A stretch of 64,000 nt of DNA from Opitutia bacterium. Lineage in GTDB: Bacteria > Verrucomicrobiota > Verrucomicrobiia > Opitutales > Opitutaceae. This document shows positions 17,000-25,199 of this stretch, in pieces. The stretch spans positions 1-64,000 of the forward strand of contig JACPIT010000011.1 in the NCBI GenBank assembly GCA_016187945.1, written 5' to 3'. Numbering within the stretch: the first letter of the stretch is position 1; every line of letters starts with the position of its first letter. The position numbers were made by a program, and so were the translations under genes. The notes under the pieces are model-generated. The model worked only from the letters and a program-made list of their open reading frames with translations. It had not been told where the DNA came from and made no database searches.

Positions 17000-17089
17000 G
17001 GGCCGGTCTGTGACCGGACCCATCGAATCAACGCTCGCAGATGACGAGCGCGACCGCAGCCGCAACCAGGCCAGTCACAGACTGGCCCC
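17000..17089. repeat. Palindromic repeat, family F variant
   Basis: Arms GGGCCGGTCTGTGACCGGAC and GGCCAGTCACAGACTGGCCC; each arm is itself a palindrome. Lies between the convergent M20 gene and the small gene at 17112. Confidence 0.75.
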
Positions 17090-17111
17090 ACTCAAACGCG
17101 TCGCCGCCGGC

Positions 17112-17414
17112 TCACTTCAGCAGCCGCTGATTGCTCACGTGCTCGTGCACCCAGAAACGGTGCACGGTGAGCGGGCCGAGGCGCAGGTCGTAGCCCCATT
17201 CGGTATCGACGATCGTCGGCGAGCCGAACGCGCCCGTCTCGCGGATGCGACTGCGCGTCTCGTTCGCGAGGCAGCGGGCGTTGTGGAACGCTTCCTCGAC
17301 CGAGACGTAGGAACCCCAATTCGTCGAACGTTGCGTCGGCTGGCTGTCCGAGCCGGTTTCCAGCGAAAACTGGATCACCGTGAACGTGGAAGAAATTTCC
17401 CCCGGCTGGGCCAT
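17112..17414 (-). CDS. Small protein of unknown function at the end of the Mla-type operon
   Basis: 100 aa from the ATG at 17414. The frame runs further upstream but there encodes family F repeat sequence, so the inner start is preferred. No signal peptide, membrane segment or known motif. Composition is mixed and hydrophilic with aromatic clusters (WGSYVSVEEAFHNARC, DTEWGYDLRLGPLTVHRFWV), giving the look of a small globular cytoplasmic domain. It is last on the minus strand after the phospholipid-transport genes, 159 bases downstream of the lipoprotein gene and separated by a repeat, so operon membership is uncertain. Confidence 0.6.
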   Translation of the reverse strand: MAQPGEISSTFTVIQFSLETGSDSQPTQRSTNWGSYVSVEEAFHNARCLANETRSRIRETGAFGSPTIVDTEWGYDLRLGPLTVHRFWVHEHVSNQRLLK

Positions 17415-17485
17415 GGCGGAAGTGATAGCCAGCCGCGTGCCAGCGGCCAGCGCAAAGTGCGGTATGGCCCACGCGCGCGTCCCGC

Positions 17486-17577
17486 GTAGGTCCGGCTTCA
17501 GCCGGATCGAGACGATAACCACTCGGACGTGGCGACCGCGAAACACGACAGGCAAGGCCGGCTGAAGCCGGCCCTAC
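17486..17577. repeat. Palindromic repeat, family F; contains the lipoprotein gene stop codon
   Basis: Arms at 17486-17506 and 17556-17577 (GTAGGTCCGGCTTCAGCCGG / GGCCGGCTGAAGCCGGCCCT). The TAG stop of the neighbouring gene (17574-17576) is inside the right arm. Confidence 0.8.
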
Positions 17578-18161
17578 TTTTGCGGCACGCTCGCGAGCAC
17601 TTCGTCGGCAAGCGCCGCCACGGCGTCGCTCAAGCCGCGCGCGAGCTGGCCGTAGTCGTTGCGCCAGGCCGCCGCCGGCGCCGTGAACTCGCGGCGCACG
17701 ACCAGCTCGGGCTTTTCGCCGACGCGGAGCAATTCGATCACCGCGACGAAGCGCACGCCGTTCGCCGCGCCCTCGGCGCTCAGCACGCGCACAGTCAGAT
17801 CGTAATCGCGGGGCAGTTGCGCGGGGAAAGGATACGGCAGCACGCTCGCGTGCGCGGCCAGATTCTCGCGCAACACGCGCGCGATGCCGGCGTCGAGCGG
17901 CTCGGCCCAGAACGCGTCGTGCGCGTAGCGCACTTCGTTGTCGGCCACGCGCGTCGCGATCGCCTTGCCGCGCAGGTAGGTCGCCACCTCGATGGGGCGC
18001 AGCCCGAGTTTCACCGCGCCGGCGGACGGCGCGGAGGCGGCGGGCTTGGATTCGAGGACGTAGTGCCGCGCGCTCTCGGGGCGGGCTTCGGGGAGAAGGC
18101 TGCAGCCGGCGAGGAGGGCGGCGGCGGCGAAAACAAGCATCGCATGCGAGAGAGTTTTCAC
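17574..18161 (-). CDS. ABC-transport auxiliary lipoprotein (PqiC/MlaD-partner family)
   Basis: 195 aa from GTG 18161; the ATG 21 bases further in (18140) is also possible. The lipoprotein signal VFAAAALLAGC ends at a lipobox cysteine. The mature part carries family features such as HYVLESKPA near the start, LGLRPIEVATYLRGKAIATR, and AHDAFWAEPLDAGIARVLRENLA, all like the ABC-type transport auxiliary (PqiC) family. These lipoproteins sit on the inner face of the outer membrane and dock the MCE tunnel. Fourth gene of the operon, 91 bases after the MCE gene. The stop codon lies in a repeat. Confidence 0.82.
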   Translation of the reverse strand: MKTLSHAMLVFAAAALLAGCSLLPEARPESARHYVLESKPAASAPSAGAVKLGLRPIEVATYLRGKAIATRVADNEVRYAHDAFWAEPLDAGIARVLRENLAAHASVLPYPFPAQLPRDYDLTVRVLSAEGAANGVRFVAVIELLRVGEKPELVVRREFTAPAAAWRNDYGQLARGLSDAVAALADEVLASVPQK

Positions 18162-18172
18162 GGCGGACCTTG

Positions 18173-18229
18173 GGGTGGAGCAGGCGTCCCGCCTGCTCGG
18201 GGAGGCAGGCAAAACGCCTGCGCTGCTCG
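18173..18229. repeat. Palindromic repeat between MCE and lipoprotein genes
   Basis: GGAGCAGGCGTCCCGCCTGC and GCAGGCAAAACGCCTGCGCT, two adjoining stem-loops of the GGAGCAGGC type. It fills most of the intergenic gap within the operon. Confidence 0.65.
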
Positions 18230-18252
18230 GACTGTGTTTCGCGTTCATGCCT

Positions 18253-19266
18253 TTAGCGCGGCGCGCCTTCGTTGTTGTGTTTGCGGCCGACGAGCAGCGC
18301 GTTCGGGTTGCGCTCGAGCATCTCCGCGAGGCGCTGGATCGCGGCGGCGGCTTCGGAAACCTGCTGCAGCGTGCGCGTGACGTCGTCGCCCAGGTAGCCC
18401 TGCGATTGCACGAAGCGCCGCGTCGTCGCCGCGGCGGCATCGATTTGCTTCAGGGCGGCCTGCGCGTCGGCGAGGGTCTTCTTGAGTTCGCCGCTGACGG
18501 GGTCGACCTGCGTGTCGAGTTTCGCGATCAGTGCCTGCGTGTCGGCGAGCGTCTTGTTGAGGCTGGCCATGACGGCCCTCGCGTCGGGCGAACTGGTGAA
18601 TTTCTCGACGGAGTCCGCGGCGCGGCCGACGCGTTCGGAGAGCGCCTTCACGTCGAGCTCGGCGACTTTTTGGTTGGTCGTCGTCAGGAGCGTTTTCAGC
18701 TCTTTGCCGAGGCCGGCGAAGTCGACCTTTTTGATGTCGGCGACGATTTCGACGATGCTGCTCTGCACCTCGGCGATCGGCGATTTGATCGCGGGCACCG
18801 CCGGATACGGATCGGTGCCGGCGCGTTTCGCCATGGGATACTCGCGCGGATCCTCGAAGCTCAGCTCGACGAACAACAGGCCGGTGATGCCCTGGAGGTT
18901 CAGCTTCGCGCGCATGCCGCGCTCGATGAGGTTCTGCAGCTCGACGGGATTGGTCAGCTCGATGGTGTTGCCGTCGCGATCGGTCAGGACGTTGCGGTCG
19001 ACTTCACAGATGGTCTGGACGAGGGCGCTGCGCGTGGCGGAGTCGTAGCGGACATTGATGGCGGCGACGCGGCCGATGCGCACGCCGTTCACCTTCACCG
19101 CCGCGCCGGGATCGAGGCCGCTGACGGACTCGTCGAAATAGACGACGAAGCGCGTGGGCTTGGAAAAGAAATTCGTCCCGCCGAACGAGATGAACGCCAG
19201 CATGGCGAGCAGCACGGCTCCGAGCACGAACATGCCGACGGCGGCAGGACTGAAACGGGATTTCAC
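18253..19266 (-). CDS. mlaD: MCE-domain protein of a lipid transport system (MlaD-like)
   Basis: 337 aa from GTG. Single membrane anchor at about 9-30, then one MCE domain (about 38-125: RFVVYFDESVSGLDPGAAVK, VNGVRIGRVAAI). The remaining 200 residues are mostly helical and Ala/Lys/Asp-rich (about 185-320), a long coiled-coil-like extension longer than in E. coli MlaD (183 aa), as in Mce/PqiB-like proteins. MCE rings form the hydrophobic channel for phospholipids between membranes. The start overlaps the ATPase stop (GTGA), so translation is coupled. Confidence 0.88.
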   Translation of the reverse strand: MKSRFSPAAVGMFVLGAVLLAMLAFISFGGTNFFSKPTRFVVYFDESVSGLDPGAAVKVNGVRIGRVAAINVRYDSATRSALVQTICEVDRNVLTDRDGNTIELTNPVELQNLIERGMRAKLNLQGITGLLFVELSFEDPREYPMAKRAGTDPYPAVPAIKSPIAEVQSSIVEIVADIKKVDFAGLGKELKTLLTTTNQKVAELDVKALSERVGRAADSVEKFTSSPDARAVMASLNKTLADTQALIAKLDTQVDPVSGELKKTLADAQAALKQIDAAAATTRRFVQSQGYLGDDVTRTLQQVSEAAAAIQRLAEMLERNPNALLVGRKHNNEGAPR

Positions 19267-20075
19267 GACGTTGAGACTCCTTTTTGCCCGGTGGGCTCCA
19301 TGCGTCTATTCAAAAACTCCCGCACGCGCGCGTCCTCGCTGCGGTCGCGCAGCTCGCGCGGGTCGCCCTCGGCGATCACGCCGCGCGTCTCGCGGTCGAG
19401 CATGACCACACGATCGGCGATGCCGTAGATGCTGGCGAGCTCGTGCGAAACGACGACGATCGTCGTGCCGAGCGTGTCGCGCAGTTGCAGGATCAACTCG
19501 TCGAGTTTCAGCGACGTCACCGGATCGAGGCCGGCCGACGGCTCGTCGAAGAACACGATGTCCGGATCGAGCGCGAGCGCGCGCGCGAGGCCGGCGCGTT
19601 TCTTCATGCCGCCGGAAAGTTCGGCCGGGTAATAGTCCTCGTAGCCCGCGAGGCCGACTTGGGCGAGTTTCAGACCCACGATGCCGGCGCGCTCGCGGCG
19701 CGAGAGATCGGTGTAGAGTTCGAGCGGCAGCGCGACGTTTTCGCCGACGGTCATCGAGCTCCACAGCGCGCCGCCTTGGTAGAGCACGCCGAACGAGCGC
19801 AGGAAGGCTTTGCGGTCGCTCACCGGCGCGTGCGTGAAATCTCGCCCGAAGTAGCGCACGCTGCCCTTCGGCGGGTGCTGCAGGCCGATCAGGTTGCGCA
19901 GCAGTGTGCTCTTGCCGCAACCGGAGCCGCCGATGACGAAGAACACTTCGCCGCGTTTCACGGCGAACGACACGCTCTCGAGGATCACGCGCTCGTCGTA
20001 ACGCGCCTGCAGGCCCTCGACTTCGATGGCGAATTTTCCGGCGGGCGGCGGGGAGATTTTCGGGTCGTCGCTCAT
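19263..20075 (-). CDS. mlaF: ABC transporter ATP-binding protein (MlaF-like)
   Basis: 270 aa, usual length for MlaF. Walker A GGSGCGKST at 49-57, Q-loop near YQGGALWSSMTV (100-110), ABC signature LSGGM at 153-157, Walker B IVFFDEPS at 173-180 and VVSHEL later. The YQ-GGALxSSxTVxEN pattern is specific for the MlaF/Ttg2A subfamily. It powers lipid movement with the MlaE permease. One base separates it from the permease gene and it overlaps the MCE gene by four bases. Confidence 0.93.
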   Translation of the reverse strand: MSDDPKISPPPAGKFAIEVEGLQARYDERVILESVSFAVKRGEVFFVIGGSGCGKSTLLRNLIGLQHPPKGSVRYFGRDFTHAPVSDRKAFLRSFGVLYQGGALWSSMTVGENVALPLELYTDLSRRERAGIVGLKLAQVGLAGYEDYYPAELSGGMKKRAGLARALALDPDIVFFDEPSAGLDPVTSLKLDELILQLRDTLGTTIVVVSHELASIYGIADRVVMLDRETRGVIAEGDPRELRDRSEDARVREFLNRRMEPTGQKGVSTS

Positions 20076-20076
20076 G

Positions 20077-21222
20077 TCACCAGCCGAGGATGTTGAAGAT
20101 CACCGCGAACACCGCATCGAGCACGATGATCAGCAGAATGCCCGTCACCACCGCGCTCGTCGCCGCCGCGCCCACGCCGGCCGCGCTGCGCTCCGCCTGC
20201 AAACCGCGCAAGCAGCCTGACAGCCCGATGATGATGCCGAACACGCCCGCCTTGATCAGGCCGACGAACAAGTCCGAGAGGTCGACGATCGTTTTCGTTT
20301 CCGACCAGTAGAGACTCGCCGGGATGTCGAGGATGCCCGCCGAAATCACGAGGCCGCCGAGGATGCCGAGCACGTTCGAGTAGAGCGCGAGCAAAGGCAT
20401 CATCAGGAACAGCGCCGTCATGCGCGGCATCACGAGGAAATCCACCGGCGACACGCCGAGCGTCTCGAGCGCGTCGATCTCTTCGTTCGCCTTCATGTTG
20501 CCGAGCGTCGCCGCGAACGCCGCGCCCGTGCGGCCCGCGAGCACGATGCCCGCCATCAGCGCGCCCATCTCGCGCACGACCGCCACGCCCACCATGTCCG
20601 CGACGTAGATGTCCGCGCCGAATTGCCGGAGTTGCACCGCGCCCTGATACGCGAGGATGATGCCGACGAGAAAACTGATCAGCCCCACGATCGGCAGCGC
20701 CATCGCGCCGCAGAGCTGCATTTCCGTGATGCAATCCCGCCACCGAAACTGCGCCTGCCCGCGCACGAACCGCCCGATGCTGAACACGCACTCGCCCACC
20801 AGCCGCGCGATGTCGCGCAATTCCCCGCCGAGCCCCGTCGCAAAAACGCCGACCGCGGTGAACACGTCCGGCAACGCCGGCTCCTCGTGCTTCGGCGCCG
20901 GTCGCGCCGCGAGCTGGTGCACGAGCTGGTCGACGCCGTGCGGCAAGTCCACCGTCTCGAACTGCGCGTGAATCGACTCCGCCCCGCGCATCGCCTCGCC
21001 GACGAAAAGCGGCAGCGAACTGTCCCAGCTCGTCACGTCGCGTCCTTGCACGCGGATCAGTCGCGGCGGCTCCTTCGTGCCGGCCGCGTGCATCGTTTTC
21101 TCCGCCAGATCGCGCCAGTCCGGCCGGTCGCCCACGATTTGCCAGCAACCGCCCACGACGACCGTCAACACGCCGCCCGCCAGGTGCGCTTCGGCTCGGG
21201 CGGTGACGGCGACATCGGACAT
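20077..21222 (-). CDS. mlaE: MlaE-family permease with N-terminal STAS-like extension
   Basis: 381 aa from the ATG at 21222 (preceded by GGCGGG); longer starts exist at 21276 and 21318. Residues 1-110 form a soluble domain with a STAS-like pattern (LTVVVGGCWQI, LIRVQGRDVTSWDSSL), as found in many MlaE permeases outside the enterobacteria. Residues about 150-381 are the permease with five or six hydrophobic segments and the family block ISFLVGIILAYQGAVQLRQF, VVREMGALMAGIVLAGRTGA and NEEIDALETLGVSPVDFLV. It is the inner-membrane part of the phospholipid transporter that maintains outer-membrane lipid asymmetry. First gene of the operon. Confidence 0.9.
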   Translation of the reverse strand: MSDVAVTARAEAHLAGGVLTVVVGGCWQIVGDRPDWRDLAEKTMHAAGTKEPPRLIRVQGRDVTSWDSSLPLFVGEAMRGAESIHAQFETVDLPHGVDQLVHQLAARPAPKHEEPALPDVFTAVGVFATGLGGELRDIARLVGECVFSIGRFVRGQAQFRWRDCITEMQLCGAMALPIVGLISFLVGIILAYQGAVQLRQFGADIYVADMVGVAVVREMGALMAGIVLAGRTGAAFAATLGNMKANEEIDALETLGVSPVDFLVMPRMTALFLMMPLLALYSNVLGILGGLVISAGILDIPASLYWSETKTIVDLSDLFVGLIKAGVFGIIIGLSGCLRGLQAERSAAGVGAAATSAVVTGILLIIVLDAVFAVIFNILGW

Positions 21223-21368
21223 CCCGCCACTTTCGCCGCCCCGACGCGCCGGCTCCAGAACTTTTTGTCGCGGCATGCTCGTCCCAGACCCCGCAAGCTT
21301 CGCCGCGGTGCCGTGCACGCTCGTCTTTTCGGTGTCGCGCCTCCGGAAAAATTCCCAGCCTCGATCCG

Positions 21369-22268
21369 ATGAAACTGCCCCCGCTCGTCGTCCTCGTTCC
21401 CGCTCTCGCCTGCGCCGCCCTCTCGCTCCGCGGCGCGGAAAAGCCCCTCTCGCTGCACGACGCCGCCGCGCGCTTCCACGCCGCCACCGCCGAAAACCTG
21501 CCCGCCGCCTACCGCGCCGCGTTCGCCGACGACGGCATCCTGATGTTTCTCCATGCCCGCGGTCGCGCCGAACTCGACGCCGCGATCGCCCACCGCATGT
21601 CCCCGACCGCGAAATTCACCGCCACGCCCGCCGAGGAAATCGAAGCCGCGTCGCACGACCTCGGCTTCGTGCGCGGCGACTACCGCCTCGAGTTCACACG
21701 CAAAACCACCGGCGAGCACCTCACGACCAACGGCCGCTTCGTCGAACTCTGGAAAAAGAACGCCGCCGGCGAGTGGCAGCTCTGGCTGACGAGCTGGGCC
21801 GGGGGCCAAGCGCCCGATGCTAACGCGATGCCGCTCGACCTGCCCGACACGCCGCCCGAGTTGCGCGGGACACTCGCCGACGCCGAGCAGCATTTCCTGC
21901 AACAGGCCGCGACCGACGGCATTCGCCCGGCGTTCCTCGCCCACCTCGCGGAGGACGCGACGATCCTGTTCCTCGACGCCCACGGCCGCGAAGCGATCCG
22001 CCGCGCCGTGAACAAAATCCCCGCCGACGCGCACACATTCGGCGAAGCCGCCGTGCTCGTCGAATCCGCCGCGCACGACCTCGGCTGGGCGTGGGGCCCG
22101 TATCGCTTCGCCGCGACAGTCGACGGCAAACCCTTCGAGTCGCACGGCAAATTCATCACCGTCTGGAAACGCTCCCCCATCGACGGCTCCTGGCGCATCG
22201 CGCTCGACCACGGCGCGCAAGATCCGGCGCCGCCGACGCCGGCCCCCGCAGCCCCAAAAAAGAGCTGA
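21369..22268 (+). CDS. Exported protein with two NTF2/SnoaL-like domains
   Basis: 299 aa. Signal peptide at about 1-22 (ACAALSLRGA-E). Two repeats of a DUF4440/NTF2-like fold: about 28-150 and 165-285. Each has the pattern AAFADDGILMFL / LAEDATILFLDAHGREAI, a middle SHDLGFVRGDYRLE / AHDLGWAWGPYRF block and a final GRFVELWKKNAAGEWQLWL / GKFITVWKRSPIDGSWRIAL strand, so it arose by internal duplication. NTF2-like domains bind small hydrophobic ligands or act as dimers; the role here is unknown. Proline-rich C-terminus. It starts about 150 bases from the divergent Mla operon. Confidence 0.8.
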   Translation: MKLPPLVVLVPALACAALSLRGAEKPLSLHDAAARFHAATAENLPAAYRAAFADDGILMFLHARGRAELDAAIAHRMSPTAKFTATPAEEIEAASHDLGFVRGDYRLEFTRKTTGEHLTTNGRFVELWKKNAAGEWQLWLTSWAGGQAPDANAMPLDLPDTPPELRGTLADAEQHFLQQAATDGIRPAFLAHLAEDATILFLDAHGREAIRRAVNKIPADAHTFGEAAVLVESAAHDLGWAWGPYRFAATVDGKPFESHGKFITVWKRSPIDGSWRIALDHGAQDPAPPTPAPAAPKKS

Positions 22269-22293
22269 GCCTTGGAGTGATGCCGCAGAGCGT

Positions 22294-22318
22294 CGTAGCA
22301 GCCGACGTAAGGAGGCTG
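22294..22318. repeat. Palindromic repeat, family C, single arm
   Basis: CGTAGCAGCCGACGTAAGGA followed by GGCTG, between the NTF2-like and HAD genes. Confidence 0.7.
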
Positions 22319-22465
22319 GAAACCCCGTTGCGGGCAGATCGCGCACTCGCGCGTAACTTGTCCGCCCATCACCGCAAGCCACGACGCCCTCCGCTCCCGA
22401 CACTCCTCGCCGACAGATTTCTCTCTCGCGCCGCGCGCCGCCCCGGCGAATGCTGCACGCTCCTC

Positions 22466-23116
22466 ATGCGCCTGCGCACCGTCCTCTTCGACCTCGACGG
22501 CACTCTCGTCGACCAGTTCCAAGCGATCTACCGCTGCCACGTCTTCGCGATGCGGCAGATCGGCCTGCCGGAGCCGACCTTCGAGCAGGTGAAGCGCGCC
22601 ATCGGCCGCGGACTCGACGACGCCATCCGCGACCTCGCCGGCCAGGAGAACGTCGCGCGCATCCTCCCGATCTACCTCGACCACTGGAACGCCACGAGTC
22701 TGCACGACGCCGGCCTTTTCCCGGGTTCGACCGAGCTGCTCGCCGCCCTGCGCGCCCGCGGCGTGCGATGCGCCGCGCTCACCAACAAGCGCGGCCAGGC
22801 CTCGCGGGAAGTGTGCGCACACCTCGGCCTCACGCCGTTGCTCGACGGCATCTTCGGCGCCGGCGACACGCGCTGGCTGAAACCGCAACGCGAGTTCGCC
22901 GAACACGCGCTCCGCACGCTTGACGCCACCGCCGCGGAGGCGGCCCTCGTCGGCGACTCGATCTACGACGTTGCCGCGGCGCTCAACGCCGACCTCGCCT
23001 TTTTCGGCGTCACGACCGGCACGCACGACGCCGCAGCGCTGCGCGCCGCCGGTGCAAAAGAAATTTTCCCTGACCTCGCCACTGCGACGCCCGCCATCCT
23101 CGCCCGCGTGCAGTAA
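22466..23116 (+). CDS. HAD-superfamily phosphatase, phosphoglycolate-phosphatase-like
   Basis: 216 aa from ATG 22466. HAD motif I FDLDGTLVD (nucleophile D9, acid D11), a helical cap domain (about 17-85), motif II LTNKR near 110, motif III lysine in WLKPQREF and motif IV VGDSIYDVAAALNADL. This pattern fits the Gph/PGP subfamily, which removes phosphate from 2-phosphoglycolate, or related small-molecule phosphatases; the substrate is not provable. The upstream frame is open but lies in a repeat-containing spacer, so the internal ATG just before the nucleophile motif is used. Confidence 0.88.
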   Translation: MRLRTVLFDLDGTLVDQFQAIYRCHVFAMRQIGLPEPTFEQVKRAIGRGLDDAIRDLAGQENVARILPIYLDHWNATSLHDAGLFPGSTELLAALRARGVRCAALTNKRGQASREVCAHLGLTPLLDGIFGAGDTRWLKPQREFAEHALRTLDATAAEAALVGDSIYDVAAALNADLAFFGVTTGTHDAAALRAAGAKEIFPDLATATPAILARVQ

Positions 23117-23152
23117 GGTTCGCGCAATAGACTGACGCGCACGACGCGGAAG

Positions 23153-23247
23153 GTAGGGCGGACCGGCCCGCTCCGCCGCGAGAGTGCTGCCGCGATCCCG
23201 GCGCACCGGGCCGGCGACGAGTGCGATGCCTCGGCGGTGCGCTCTAC
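23153..23247. repeat. Divergent palindromic repeat with GTAG ends
   Basis: Starts GTAGGGCGGACCGGCCC and ends GTGCGCTCTAC, with CCGGGCCGG and its partner in the middle. Related to families D/F but degraded. Confidence 0.55.
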
Positions 23248-23421
23248 CTGTCAGTCTGATATGCGAGGCACAGTAAAGAACCCGTGACCGCGTCCGCTGA
23301 CCCACCGGCCAGCCCGCCCTCGCCAGTCGCCCCGCCCGTCGCGCCCGCCCTCCCACGCGCGCTCCCCCGCCACCGCGACGCCCGCAAAACCACCCGCCAA
23401 GCGCCCTTCGCCCCCAAACAC

Positions 23422-23446
23422 GTTCGTAGTCTAATAGACTACAAAC
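23422..23446. repeat. GTTTGT/ACAAAC palindrome, copy 1
   Basis: GTTCGTAGTCTA, one A, TAGACTACAAAC: 12-base arms with a single mismatch. Lies in the gap between the convergent HAD and DUF2721 genes (23117-23572). See copies at 23493, 46254 and 59086. Confidence 0.8.
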
Positions 23447-23492
23447 TCCCAGCGCCGGCTTCCCCTTTCCCGAGCGGAACGCCCGGCGCGTC

Positions 23493-23515
23493 TTGTAGTC
23501 TATCAGACTACAAAC
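23493..23515. repeat. GTTTGT/ACAAAC palindrome, copy 2
   Basis: TTGTAGTCT ATC AGACTACAA plus AC: nine perfect pairs with a three-base loop, 46 bases after copy 1. The rest of the 23117-23572 gap is Pro/Arg-rich-looking GC sequence without a convincing gene. Confidence 0.75.
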
Positions 23516-23572
23516 CGGCTCGGATGCGCCATCGACCCGGCCCGCACGGCGCAGCCCCGGCACCGCGCGTCG

Positions 23573-24025
23573 TCACTTCCCCTGGCGCGACCACGCGACT
23601 TCGGAATCGAGCGCGTGGAGCGAGAGCACGATGTCGCGCACGAAATAAACCAGCGACCCGAAGAGCAGTCCGATGCTTGCGACAAAAAATGCCAGCAGCA
23701 GCGCGTCGCCCTCAAAGCGTAACCGCGCCGTCGCGAAAATCGCCAGAATCAGCAGGCATGCCGACAGCATGCTGAGCACCGCCCACATCACCGACGAGCG
23801 AATCAGTCGCGTGCGGCGCGTGAGAATCGTGAGCTGCTCCTCGATGCGCGGGTTCGGCTCGCCGTGGTGTTCGCGCAGCTCCTTCGCCAGCGCGCGGGTG
23901 CGATCGACCGTGCGTCCGAGGCGGTTGGTGAGCGTCAGCAGCAACATGCCGGCGCCCGAAATCAAAATCACCGGCGTGATCGAAGCCTGAATCACCGGCA
24001 ACATGCTCGAAGGAATTGCGTCCAT
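23573..24025 (-). CDS. DUF2721-family membrane protein, paralogue 1
   Basis: 150 aa from the ATG at 24025. Three hydrophobic segments (about 10-32, 75-98, 105-128) with the family opening IQASITPVILISGAGMLLLT and the cytoplasmic NRLGRTVDRTRAL motif between TM1 and TM2. DUF2721 proteins are small inner-membrane proteins of unknown role. The next gene upstream on the same strand is a paralogue, so these two arose by tandem duplication. Confidence 0.85.
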   Translation of the reverse strand: MDAIPSSMLPVIQASITPVILISGAGMLLLTLTNRLGRTVDRTRALAKELREHHGEPNPRIEEQLTILTRRTRLIRSSVMWAVLSMLSACLLILAIFATARLRFEGDALLLAFFVASIGLLFGSLVYFVRDIVLSLHALDSEVAWSRQGK

Positions 24026-24176
24026 GACTCGCACTTTACCGCCGCTCCCCCGGCGCGCAACGCCCGCATCCGTCACCGACGCGCACCGGTTGCCGAACCC
24101 AGCGCATGCCCTGCGTTGCCCGATGAATCACCGCGCCCGCTCCGGCGGCGCACCGCGTATCGGCCGTCCGCTCGAC

Positions 24177-24632
24177 TCATCGCCGGTGCTGCGCCTTGGC
24201 GCGGTCGATCTGCAGCTTCAGCGCCTGCAACGCCATGAAGATGTCCCGCAGAAACTGCACGAGCGACGCCACGAGCAGCAGGATGCTCGCGCCAAACAAC
24301 GCCAGCACCACCTCGCGCATCCGCCACTCGAGCAGCGCGCCGCAAAACAGCGCCACGATCAGCAAACACGACAGCAGCATGCTCAACCCCGCGGTCGTCA
24401 CCGCGCGCCGGATGATCAGCGAGCGCTCCCACATGATGTCGAGCTGGTCGGCGAGATGTTGTCGCTCTTCGCCCTCGCACACCGGGATCGCCTCGGCGAG
24501 CTGCCGCGTGCGATCGACGATGCGCCCCATGCGATTCGTCAACACGATGAGCAACGCGCCCATGCCCGAGATCAAAATCACCGGCGTGATCGCGAGCTGG
24601 ATGATCGGCAGGAGCGACGAAAGCGATTCCAT
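24177..24632 (-). CDS. DUF2721-family membrane protein, paralogue 2
   Basis: 151 aa. It shares with the neighbour the opening IQLAITPVILISGMGALLIV, NRMGRIVDRTRQL and the RSLIIRRAV segment. Three membrane segments at equal positions. The C-terminus is more basic (LQIDRAKAQHRR). 151 bases separate the two genes, so they could be co-transcribed. Function unknown. Confidence 0.85.
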   Translation of the reverse strand: MESLSSLLPIIQLAITPVILISGMGALLIVLTNRMGRIVDRTRQLAEAIPVCEGEERQHLADQLDIMWERSLIIRRAVTTAGLSMLLSCLLIVALFCGALLEWRMREVVLALFGASILLLVASLVQFLRDIFMALQALKLQIDRAKAQHRR

Positions 24633-24679
24633 GCGCGCGAGTGTGCGGGCGAGCGCGGTGCCGGCAATCCGGTTTCAGG

Positions 24680-25042
24680 TCACCGCGCCGCGAAGCTCAG
24701 CAACAGCGCCACCGCGCCCGGCAGGGCTTGGACGAAAAGAATTTTGCGGCTCGCCGTCGCGGCGCCGAAGACGCCCGCCACCATGACGCAACCGAGAAAA
24801 AATACGCGCACCGCGAAACCCAGTTCGCCTCCCGCCGCGAGCCCCCACCCGAGCCCCGCCGCGAGGAAGCCGTTATACAGCCCCTGATTCATCGCGAGCT
24901 TCCGGCTCGCCGCGGCGAACTCCGGCGTCAGCCCGAACGTGCGCCGCCCATACGGCGTGTTCCACAGGAATATCTCCAGCACGAGAAACCAAACGTGAAG
25001 CAGCGCGACGAGCGCCGTGAGCAGCGTGGCGGCGAGGGGCAT
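24680..25042 (-). CDS. DUF1304-family membrane protein
   Basis: 120 aa from the ATG at 25042. Four hydrophobic segments; family blocks LLTALVALLHVWFLVLEIFLW, NQGLYNGFLAAGL and GCVMVAGVFGAAT are all present. The family has no proven function. It starts 158 bases from the divergent DUF2059 gene and precedes the DUF2721 pair on the same strand, so the three small membrane proteins may form one transcript. Confidence 0.88.
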   Translation of the reverse strand: MPLAATLLTALVALLHVWFLVLEIFLWNTPYGRRTFGLTPEFAAASRKLAMNQGLYNGFLAAGLGWGLAAGGELGFAVRVFFLGCVMVAGVFGAATASRKILFVQALPGAVALLLSFAAR

Positions 25043-25199
25043 GCCTCGTCTCAATCCGCCTTCGCCATCCGAGGCAAGCGCGGCGCCAAAATCCGCATCA
25101 CCGACTTTGCCCGTCGCGGCCAACGCCGGATTGTGTTCGGCGCCGCTTTGCGCTTCAGTCCGGCTTCACGCGCTCGGGCCAGCGCGCTCCAACTCCCCC

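Noticed and set aside
23284-23775. Open frame of about 160 codons between the HAD and DUF2721 genes
   Set aside because: Pro/Arg-rich translation passing through the palindromes and into the DUF2721 gene on the other strand; no start signal or motif.
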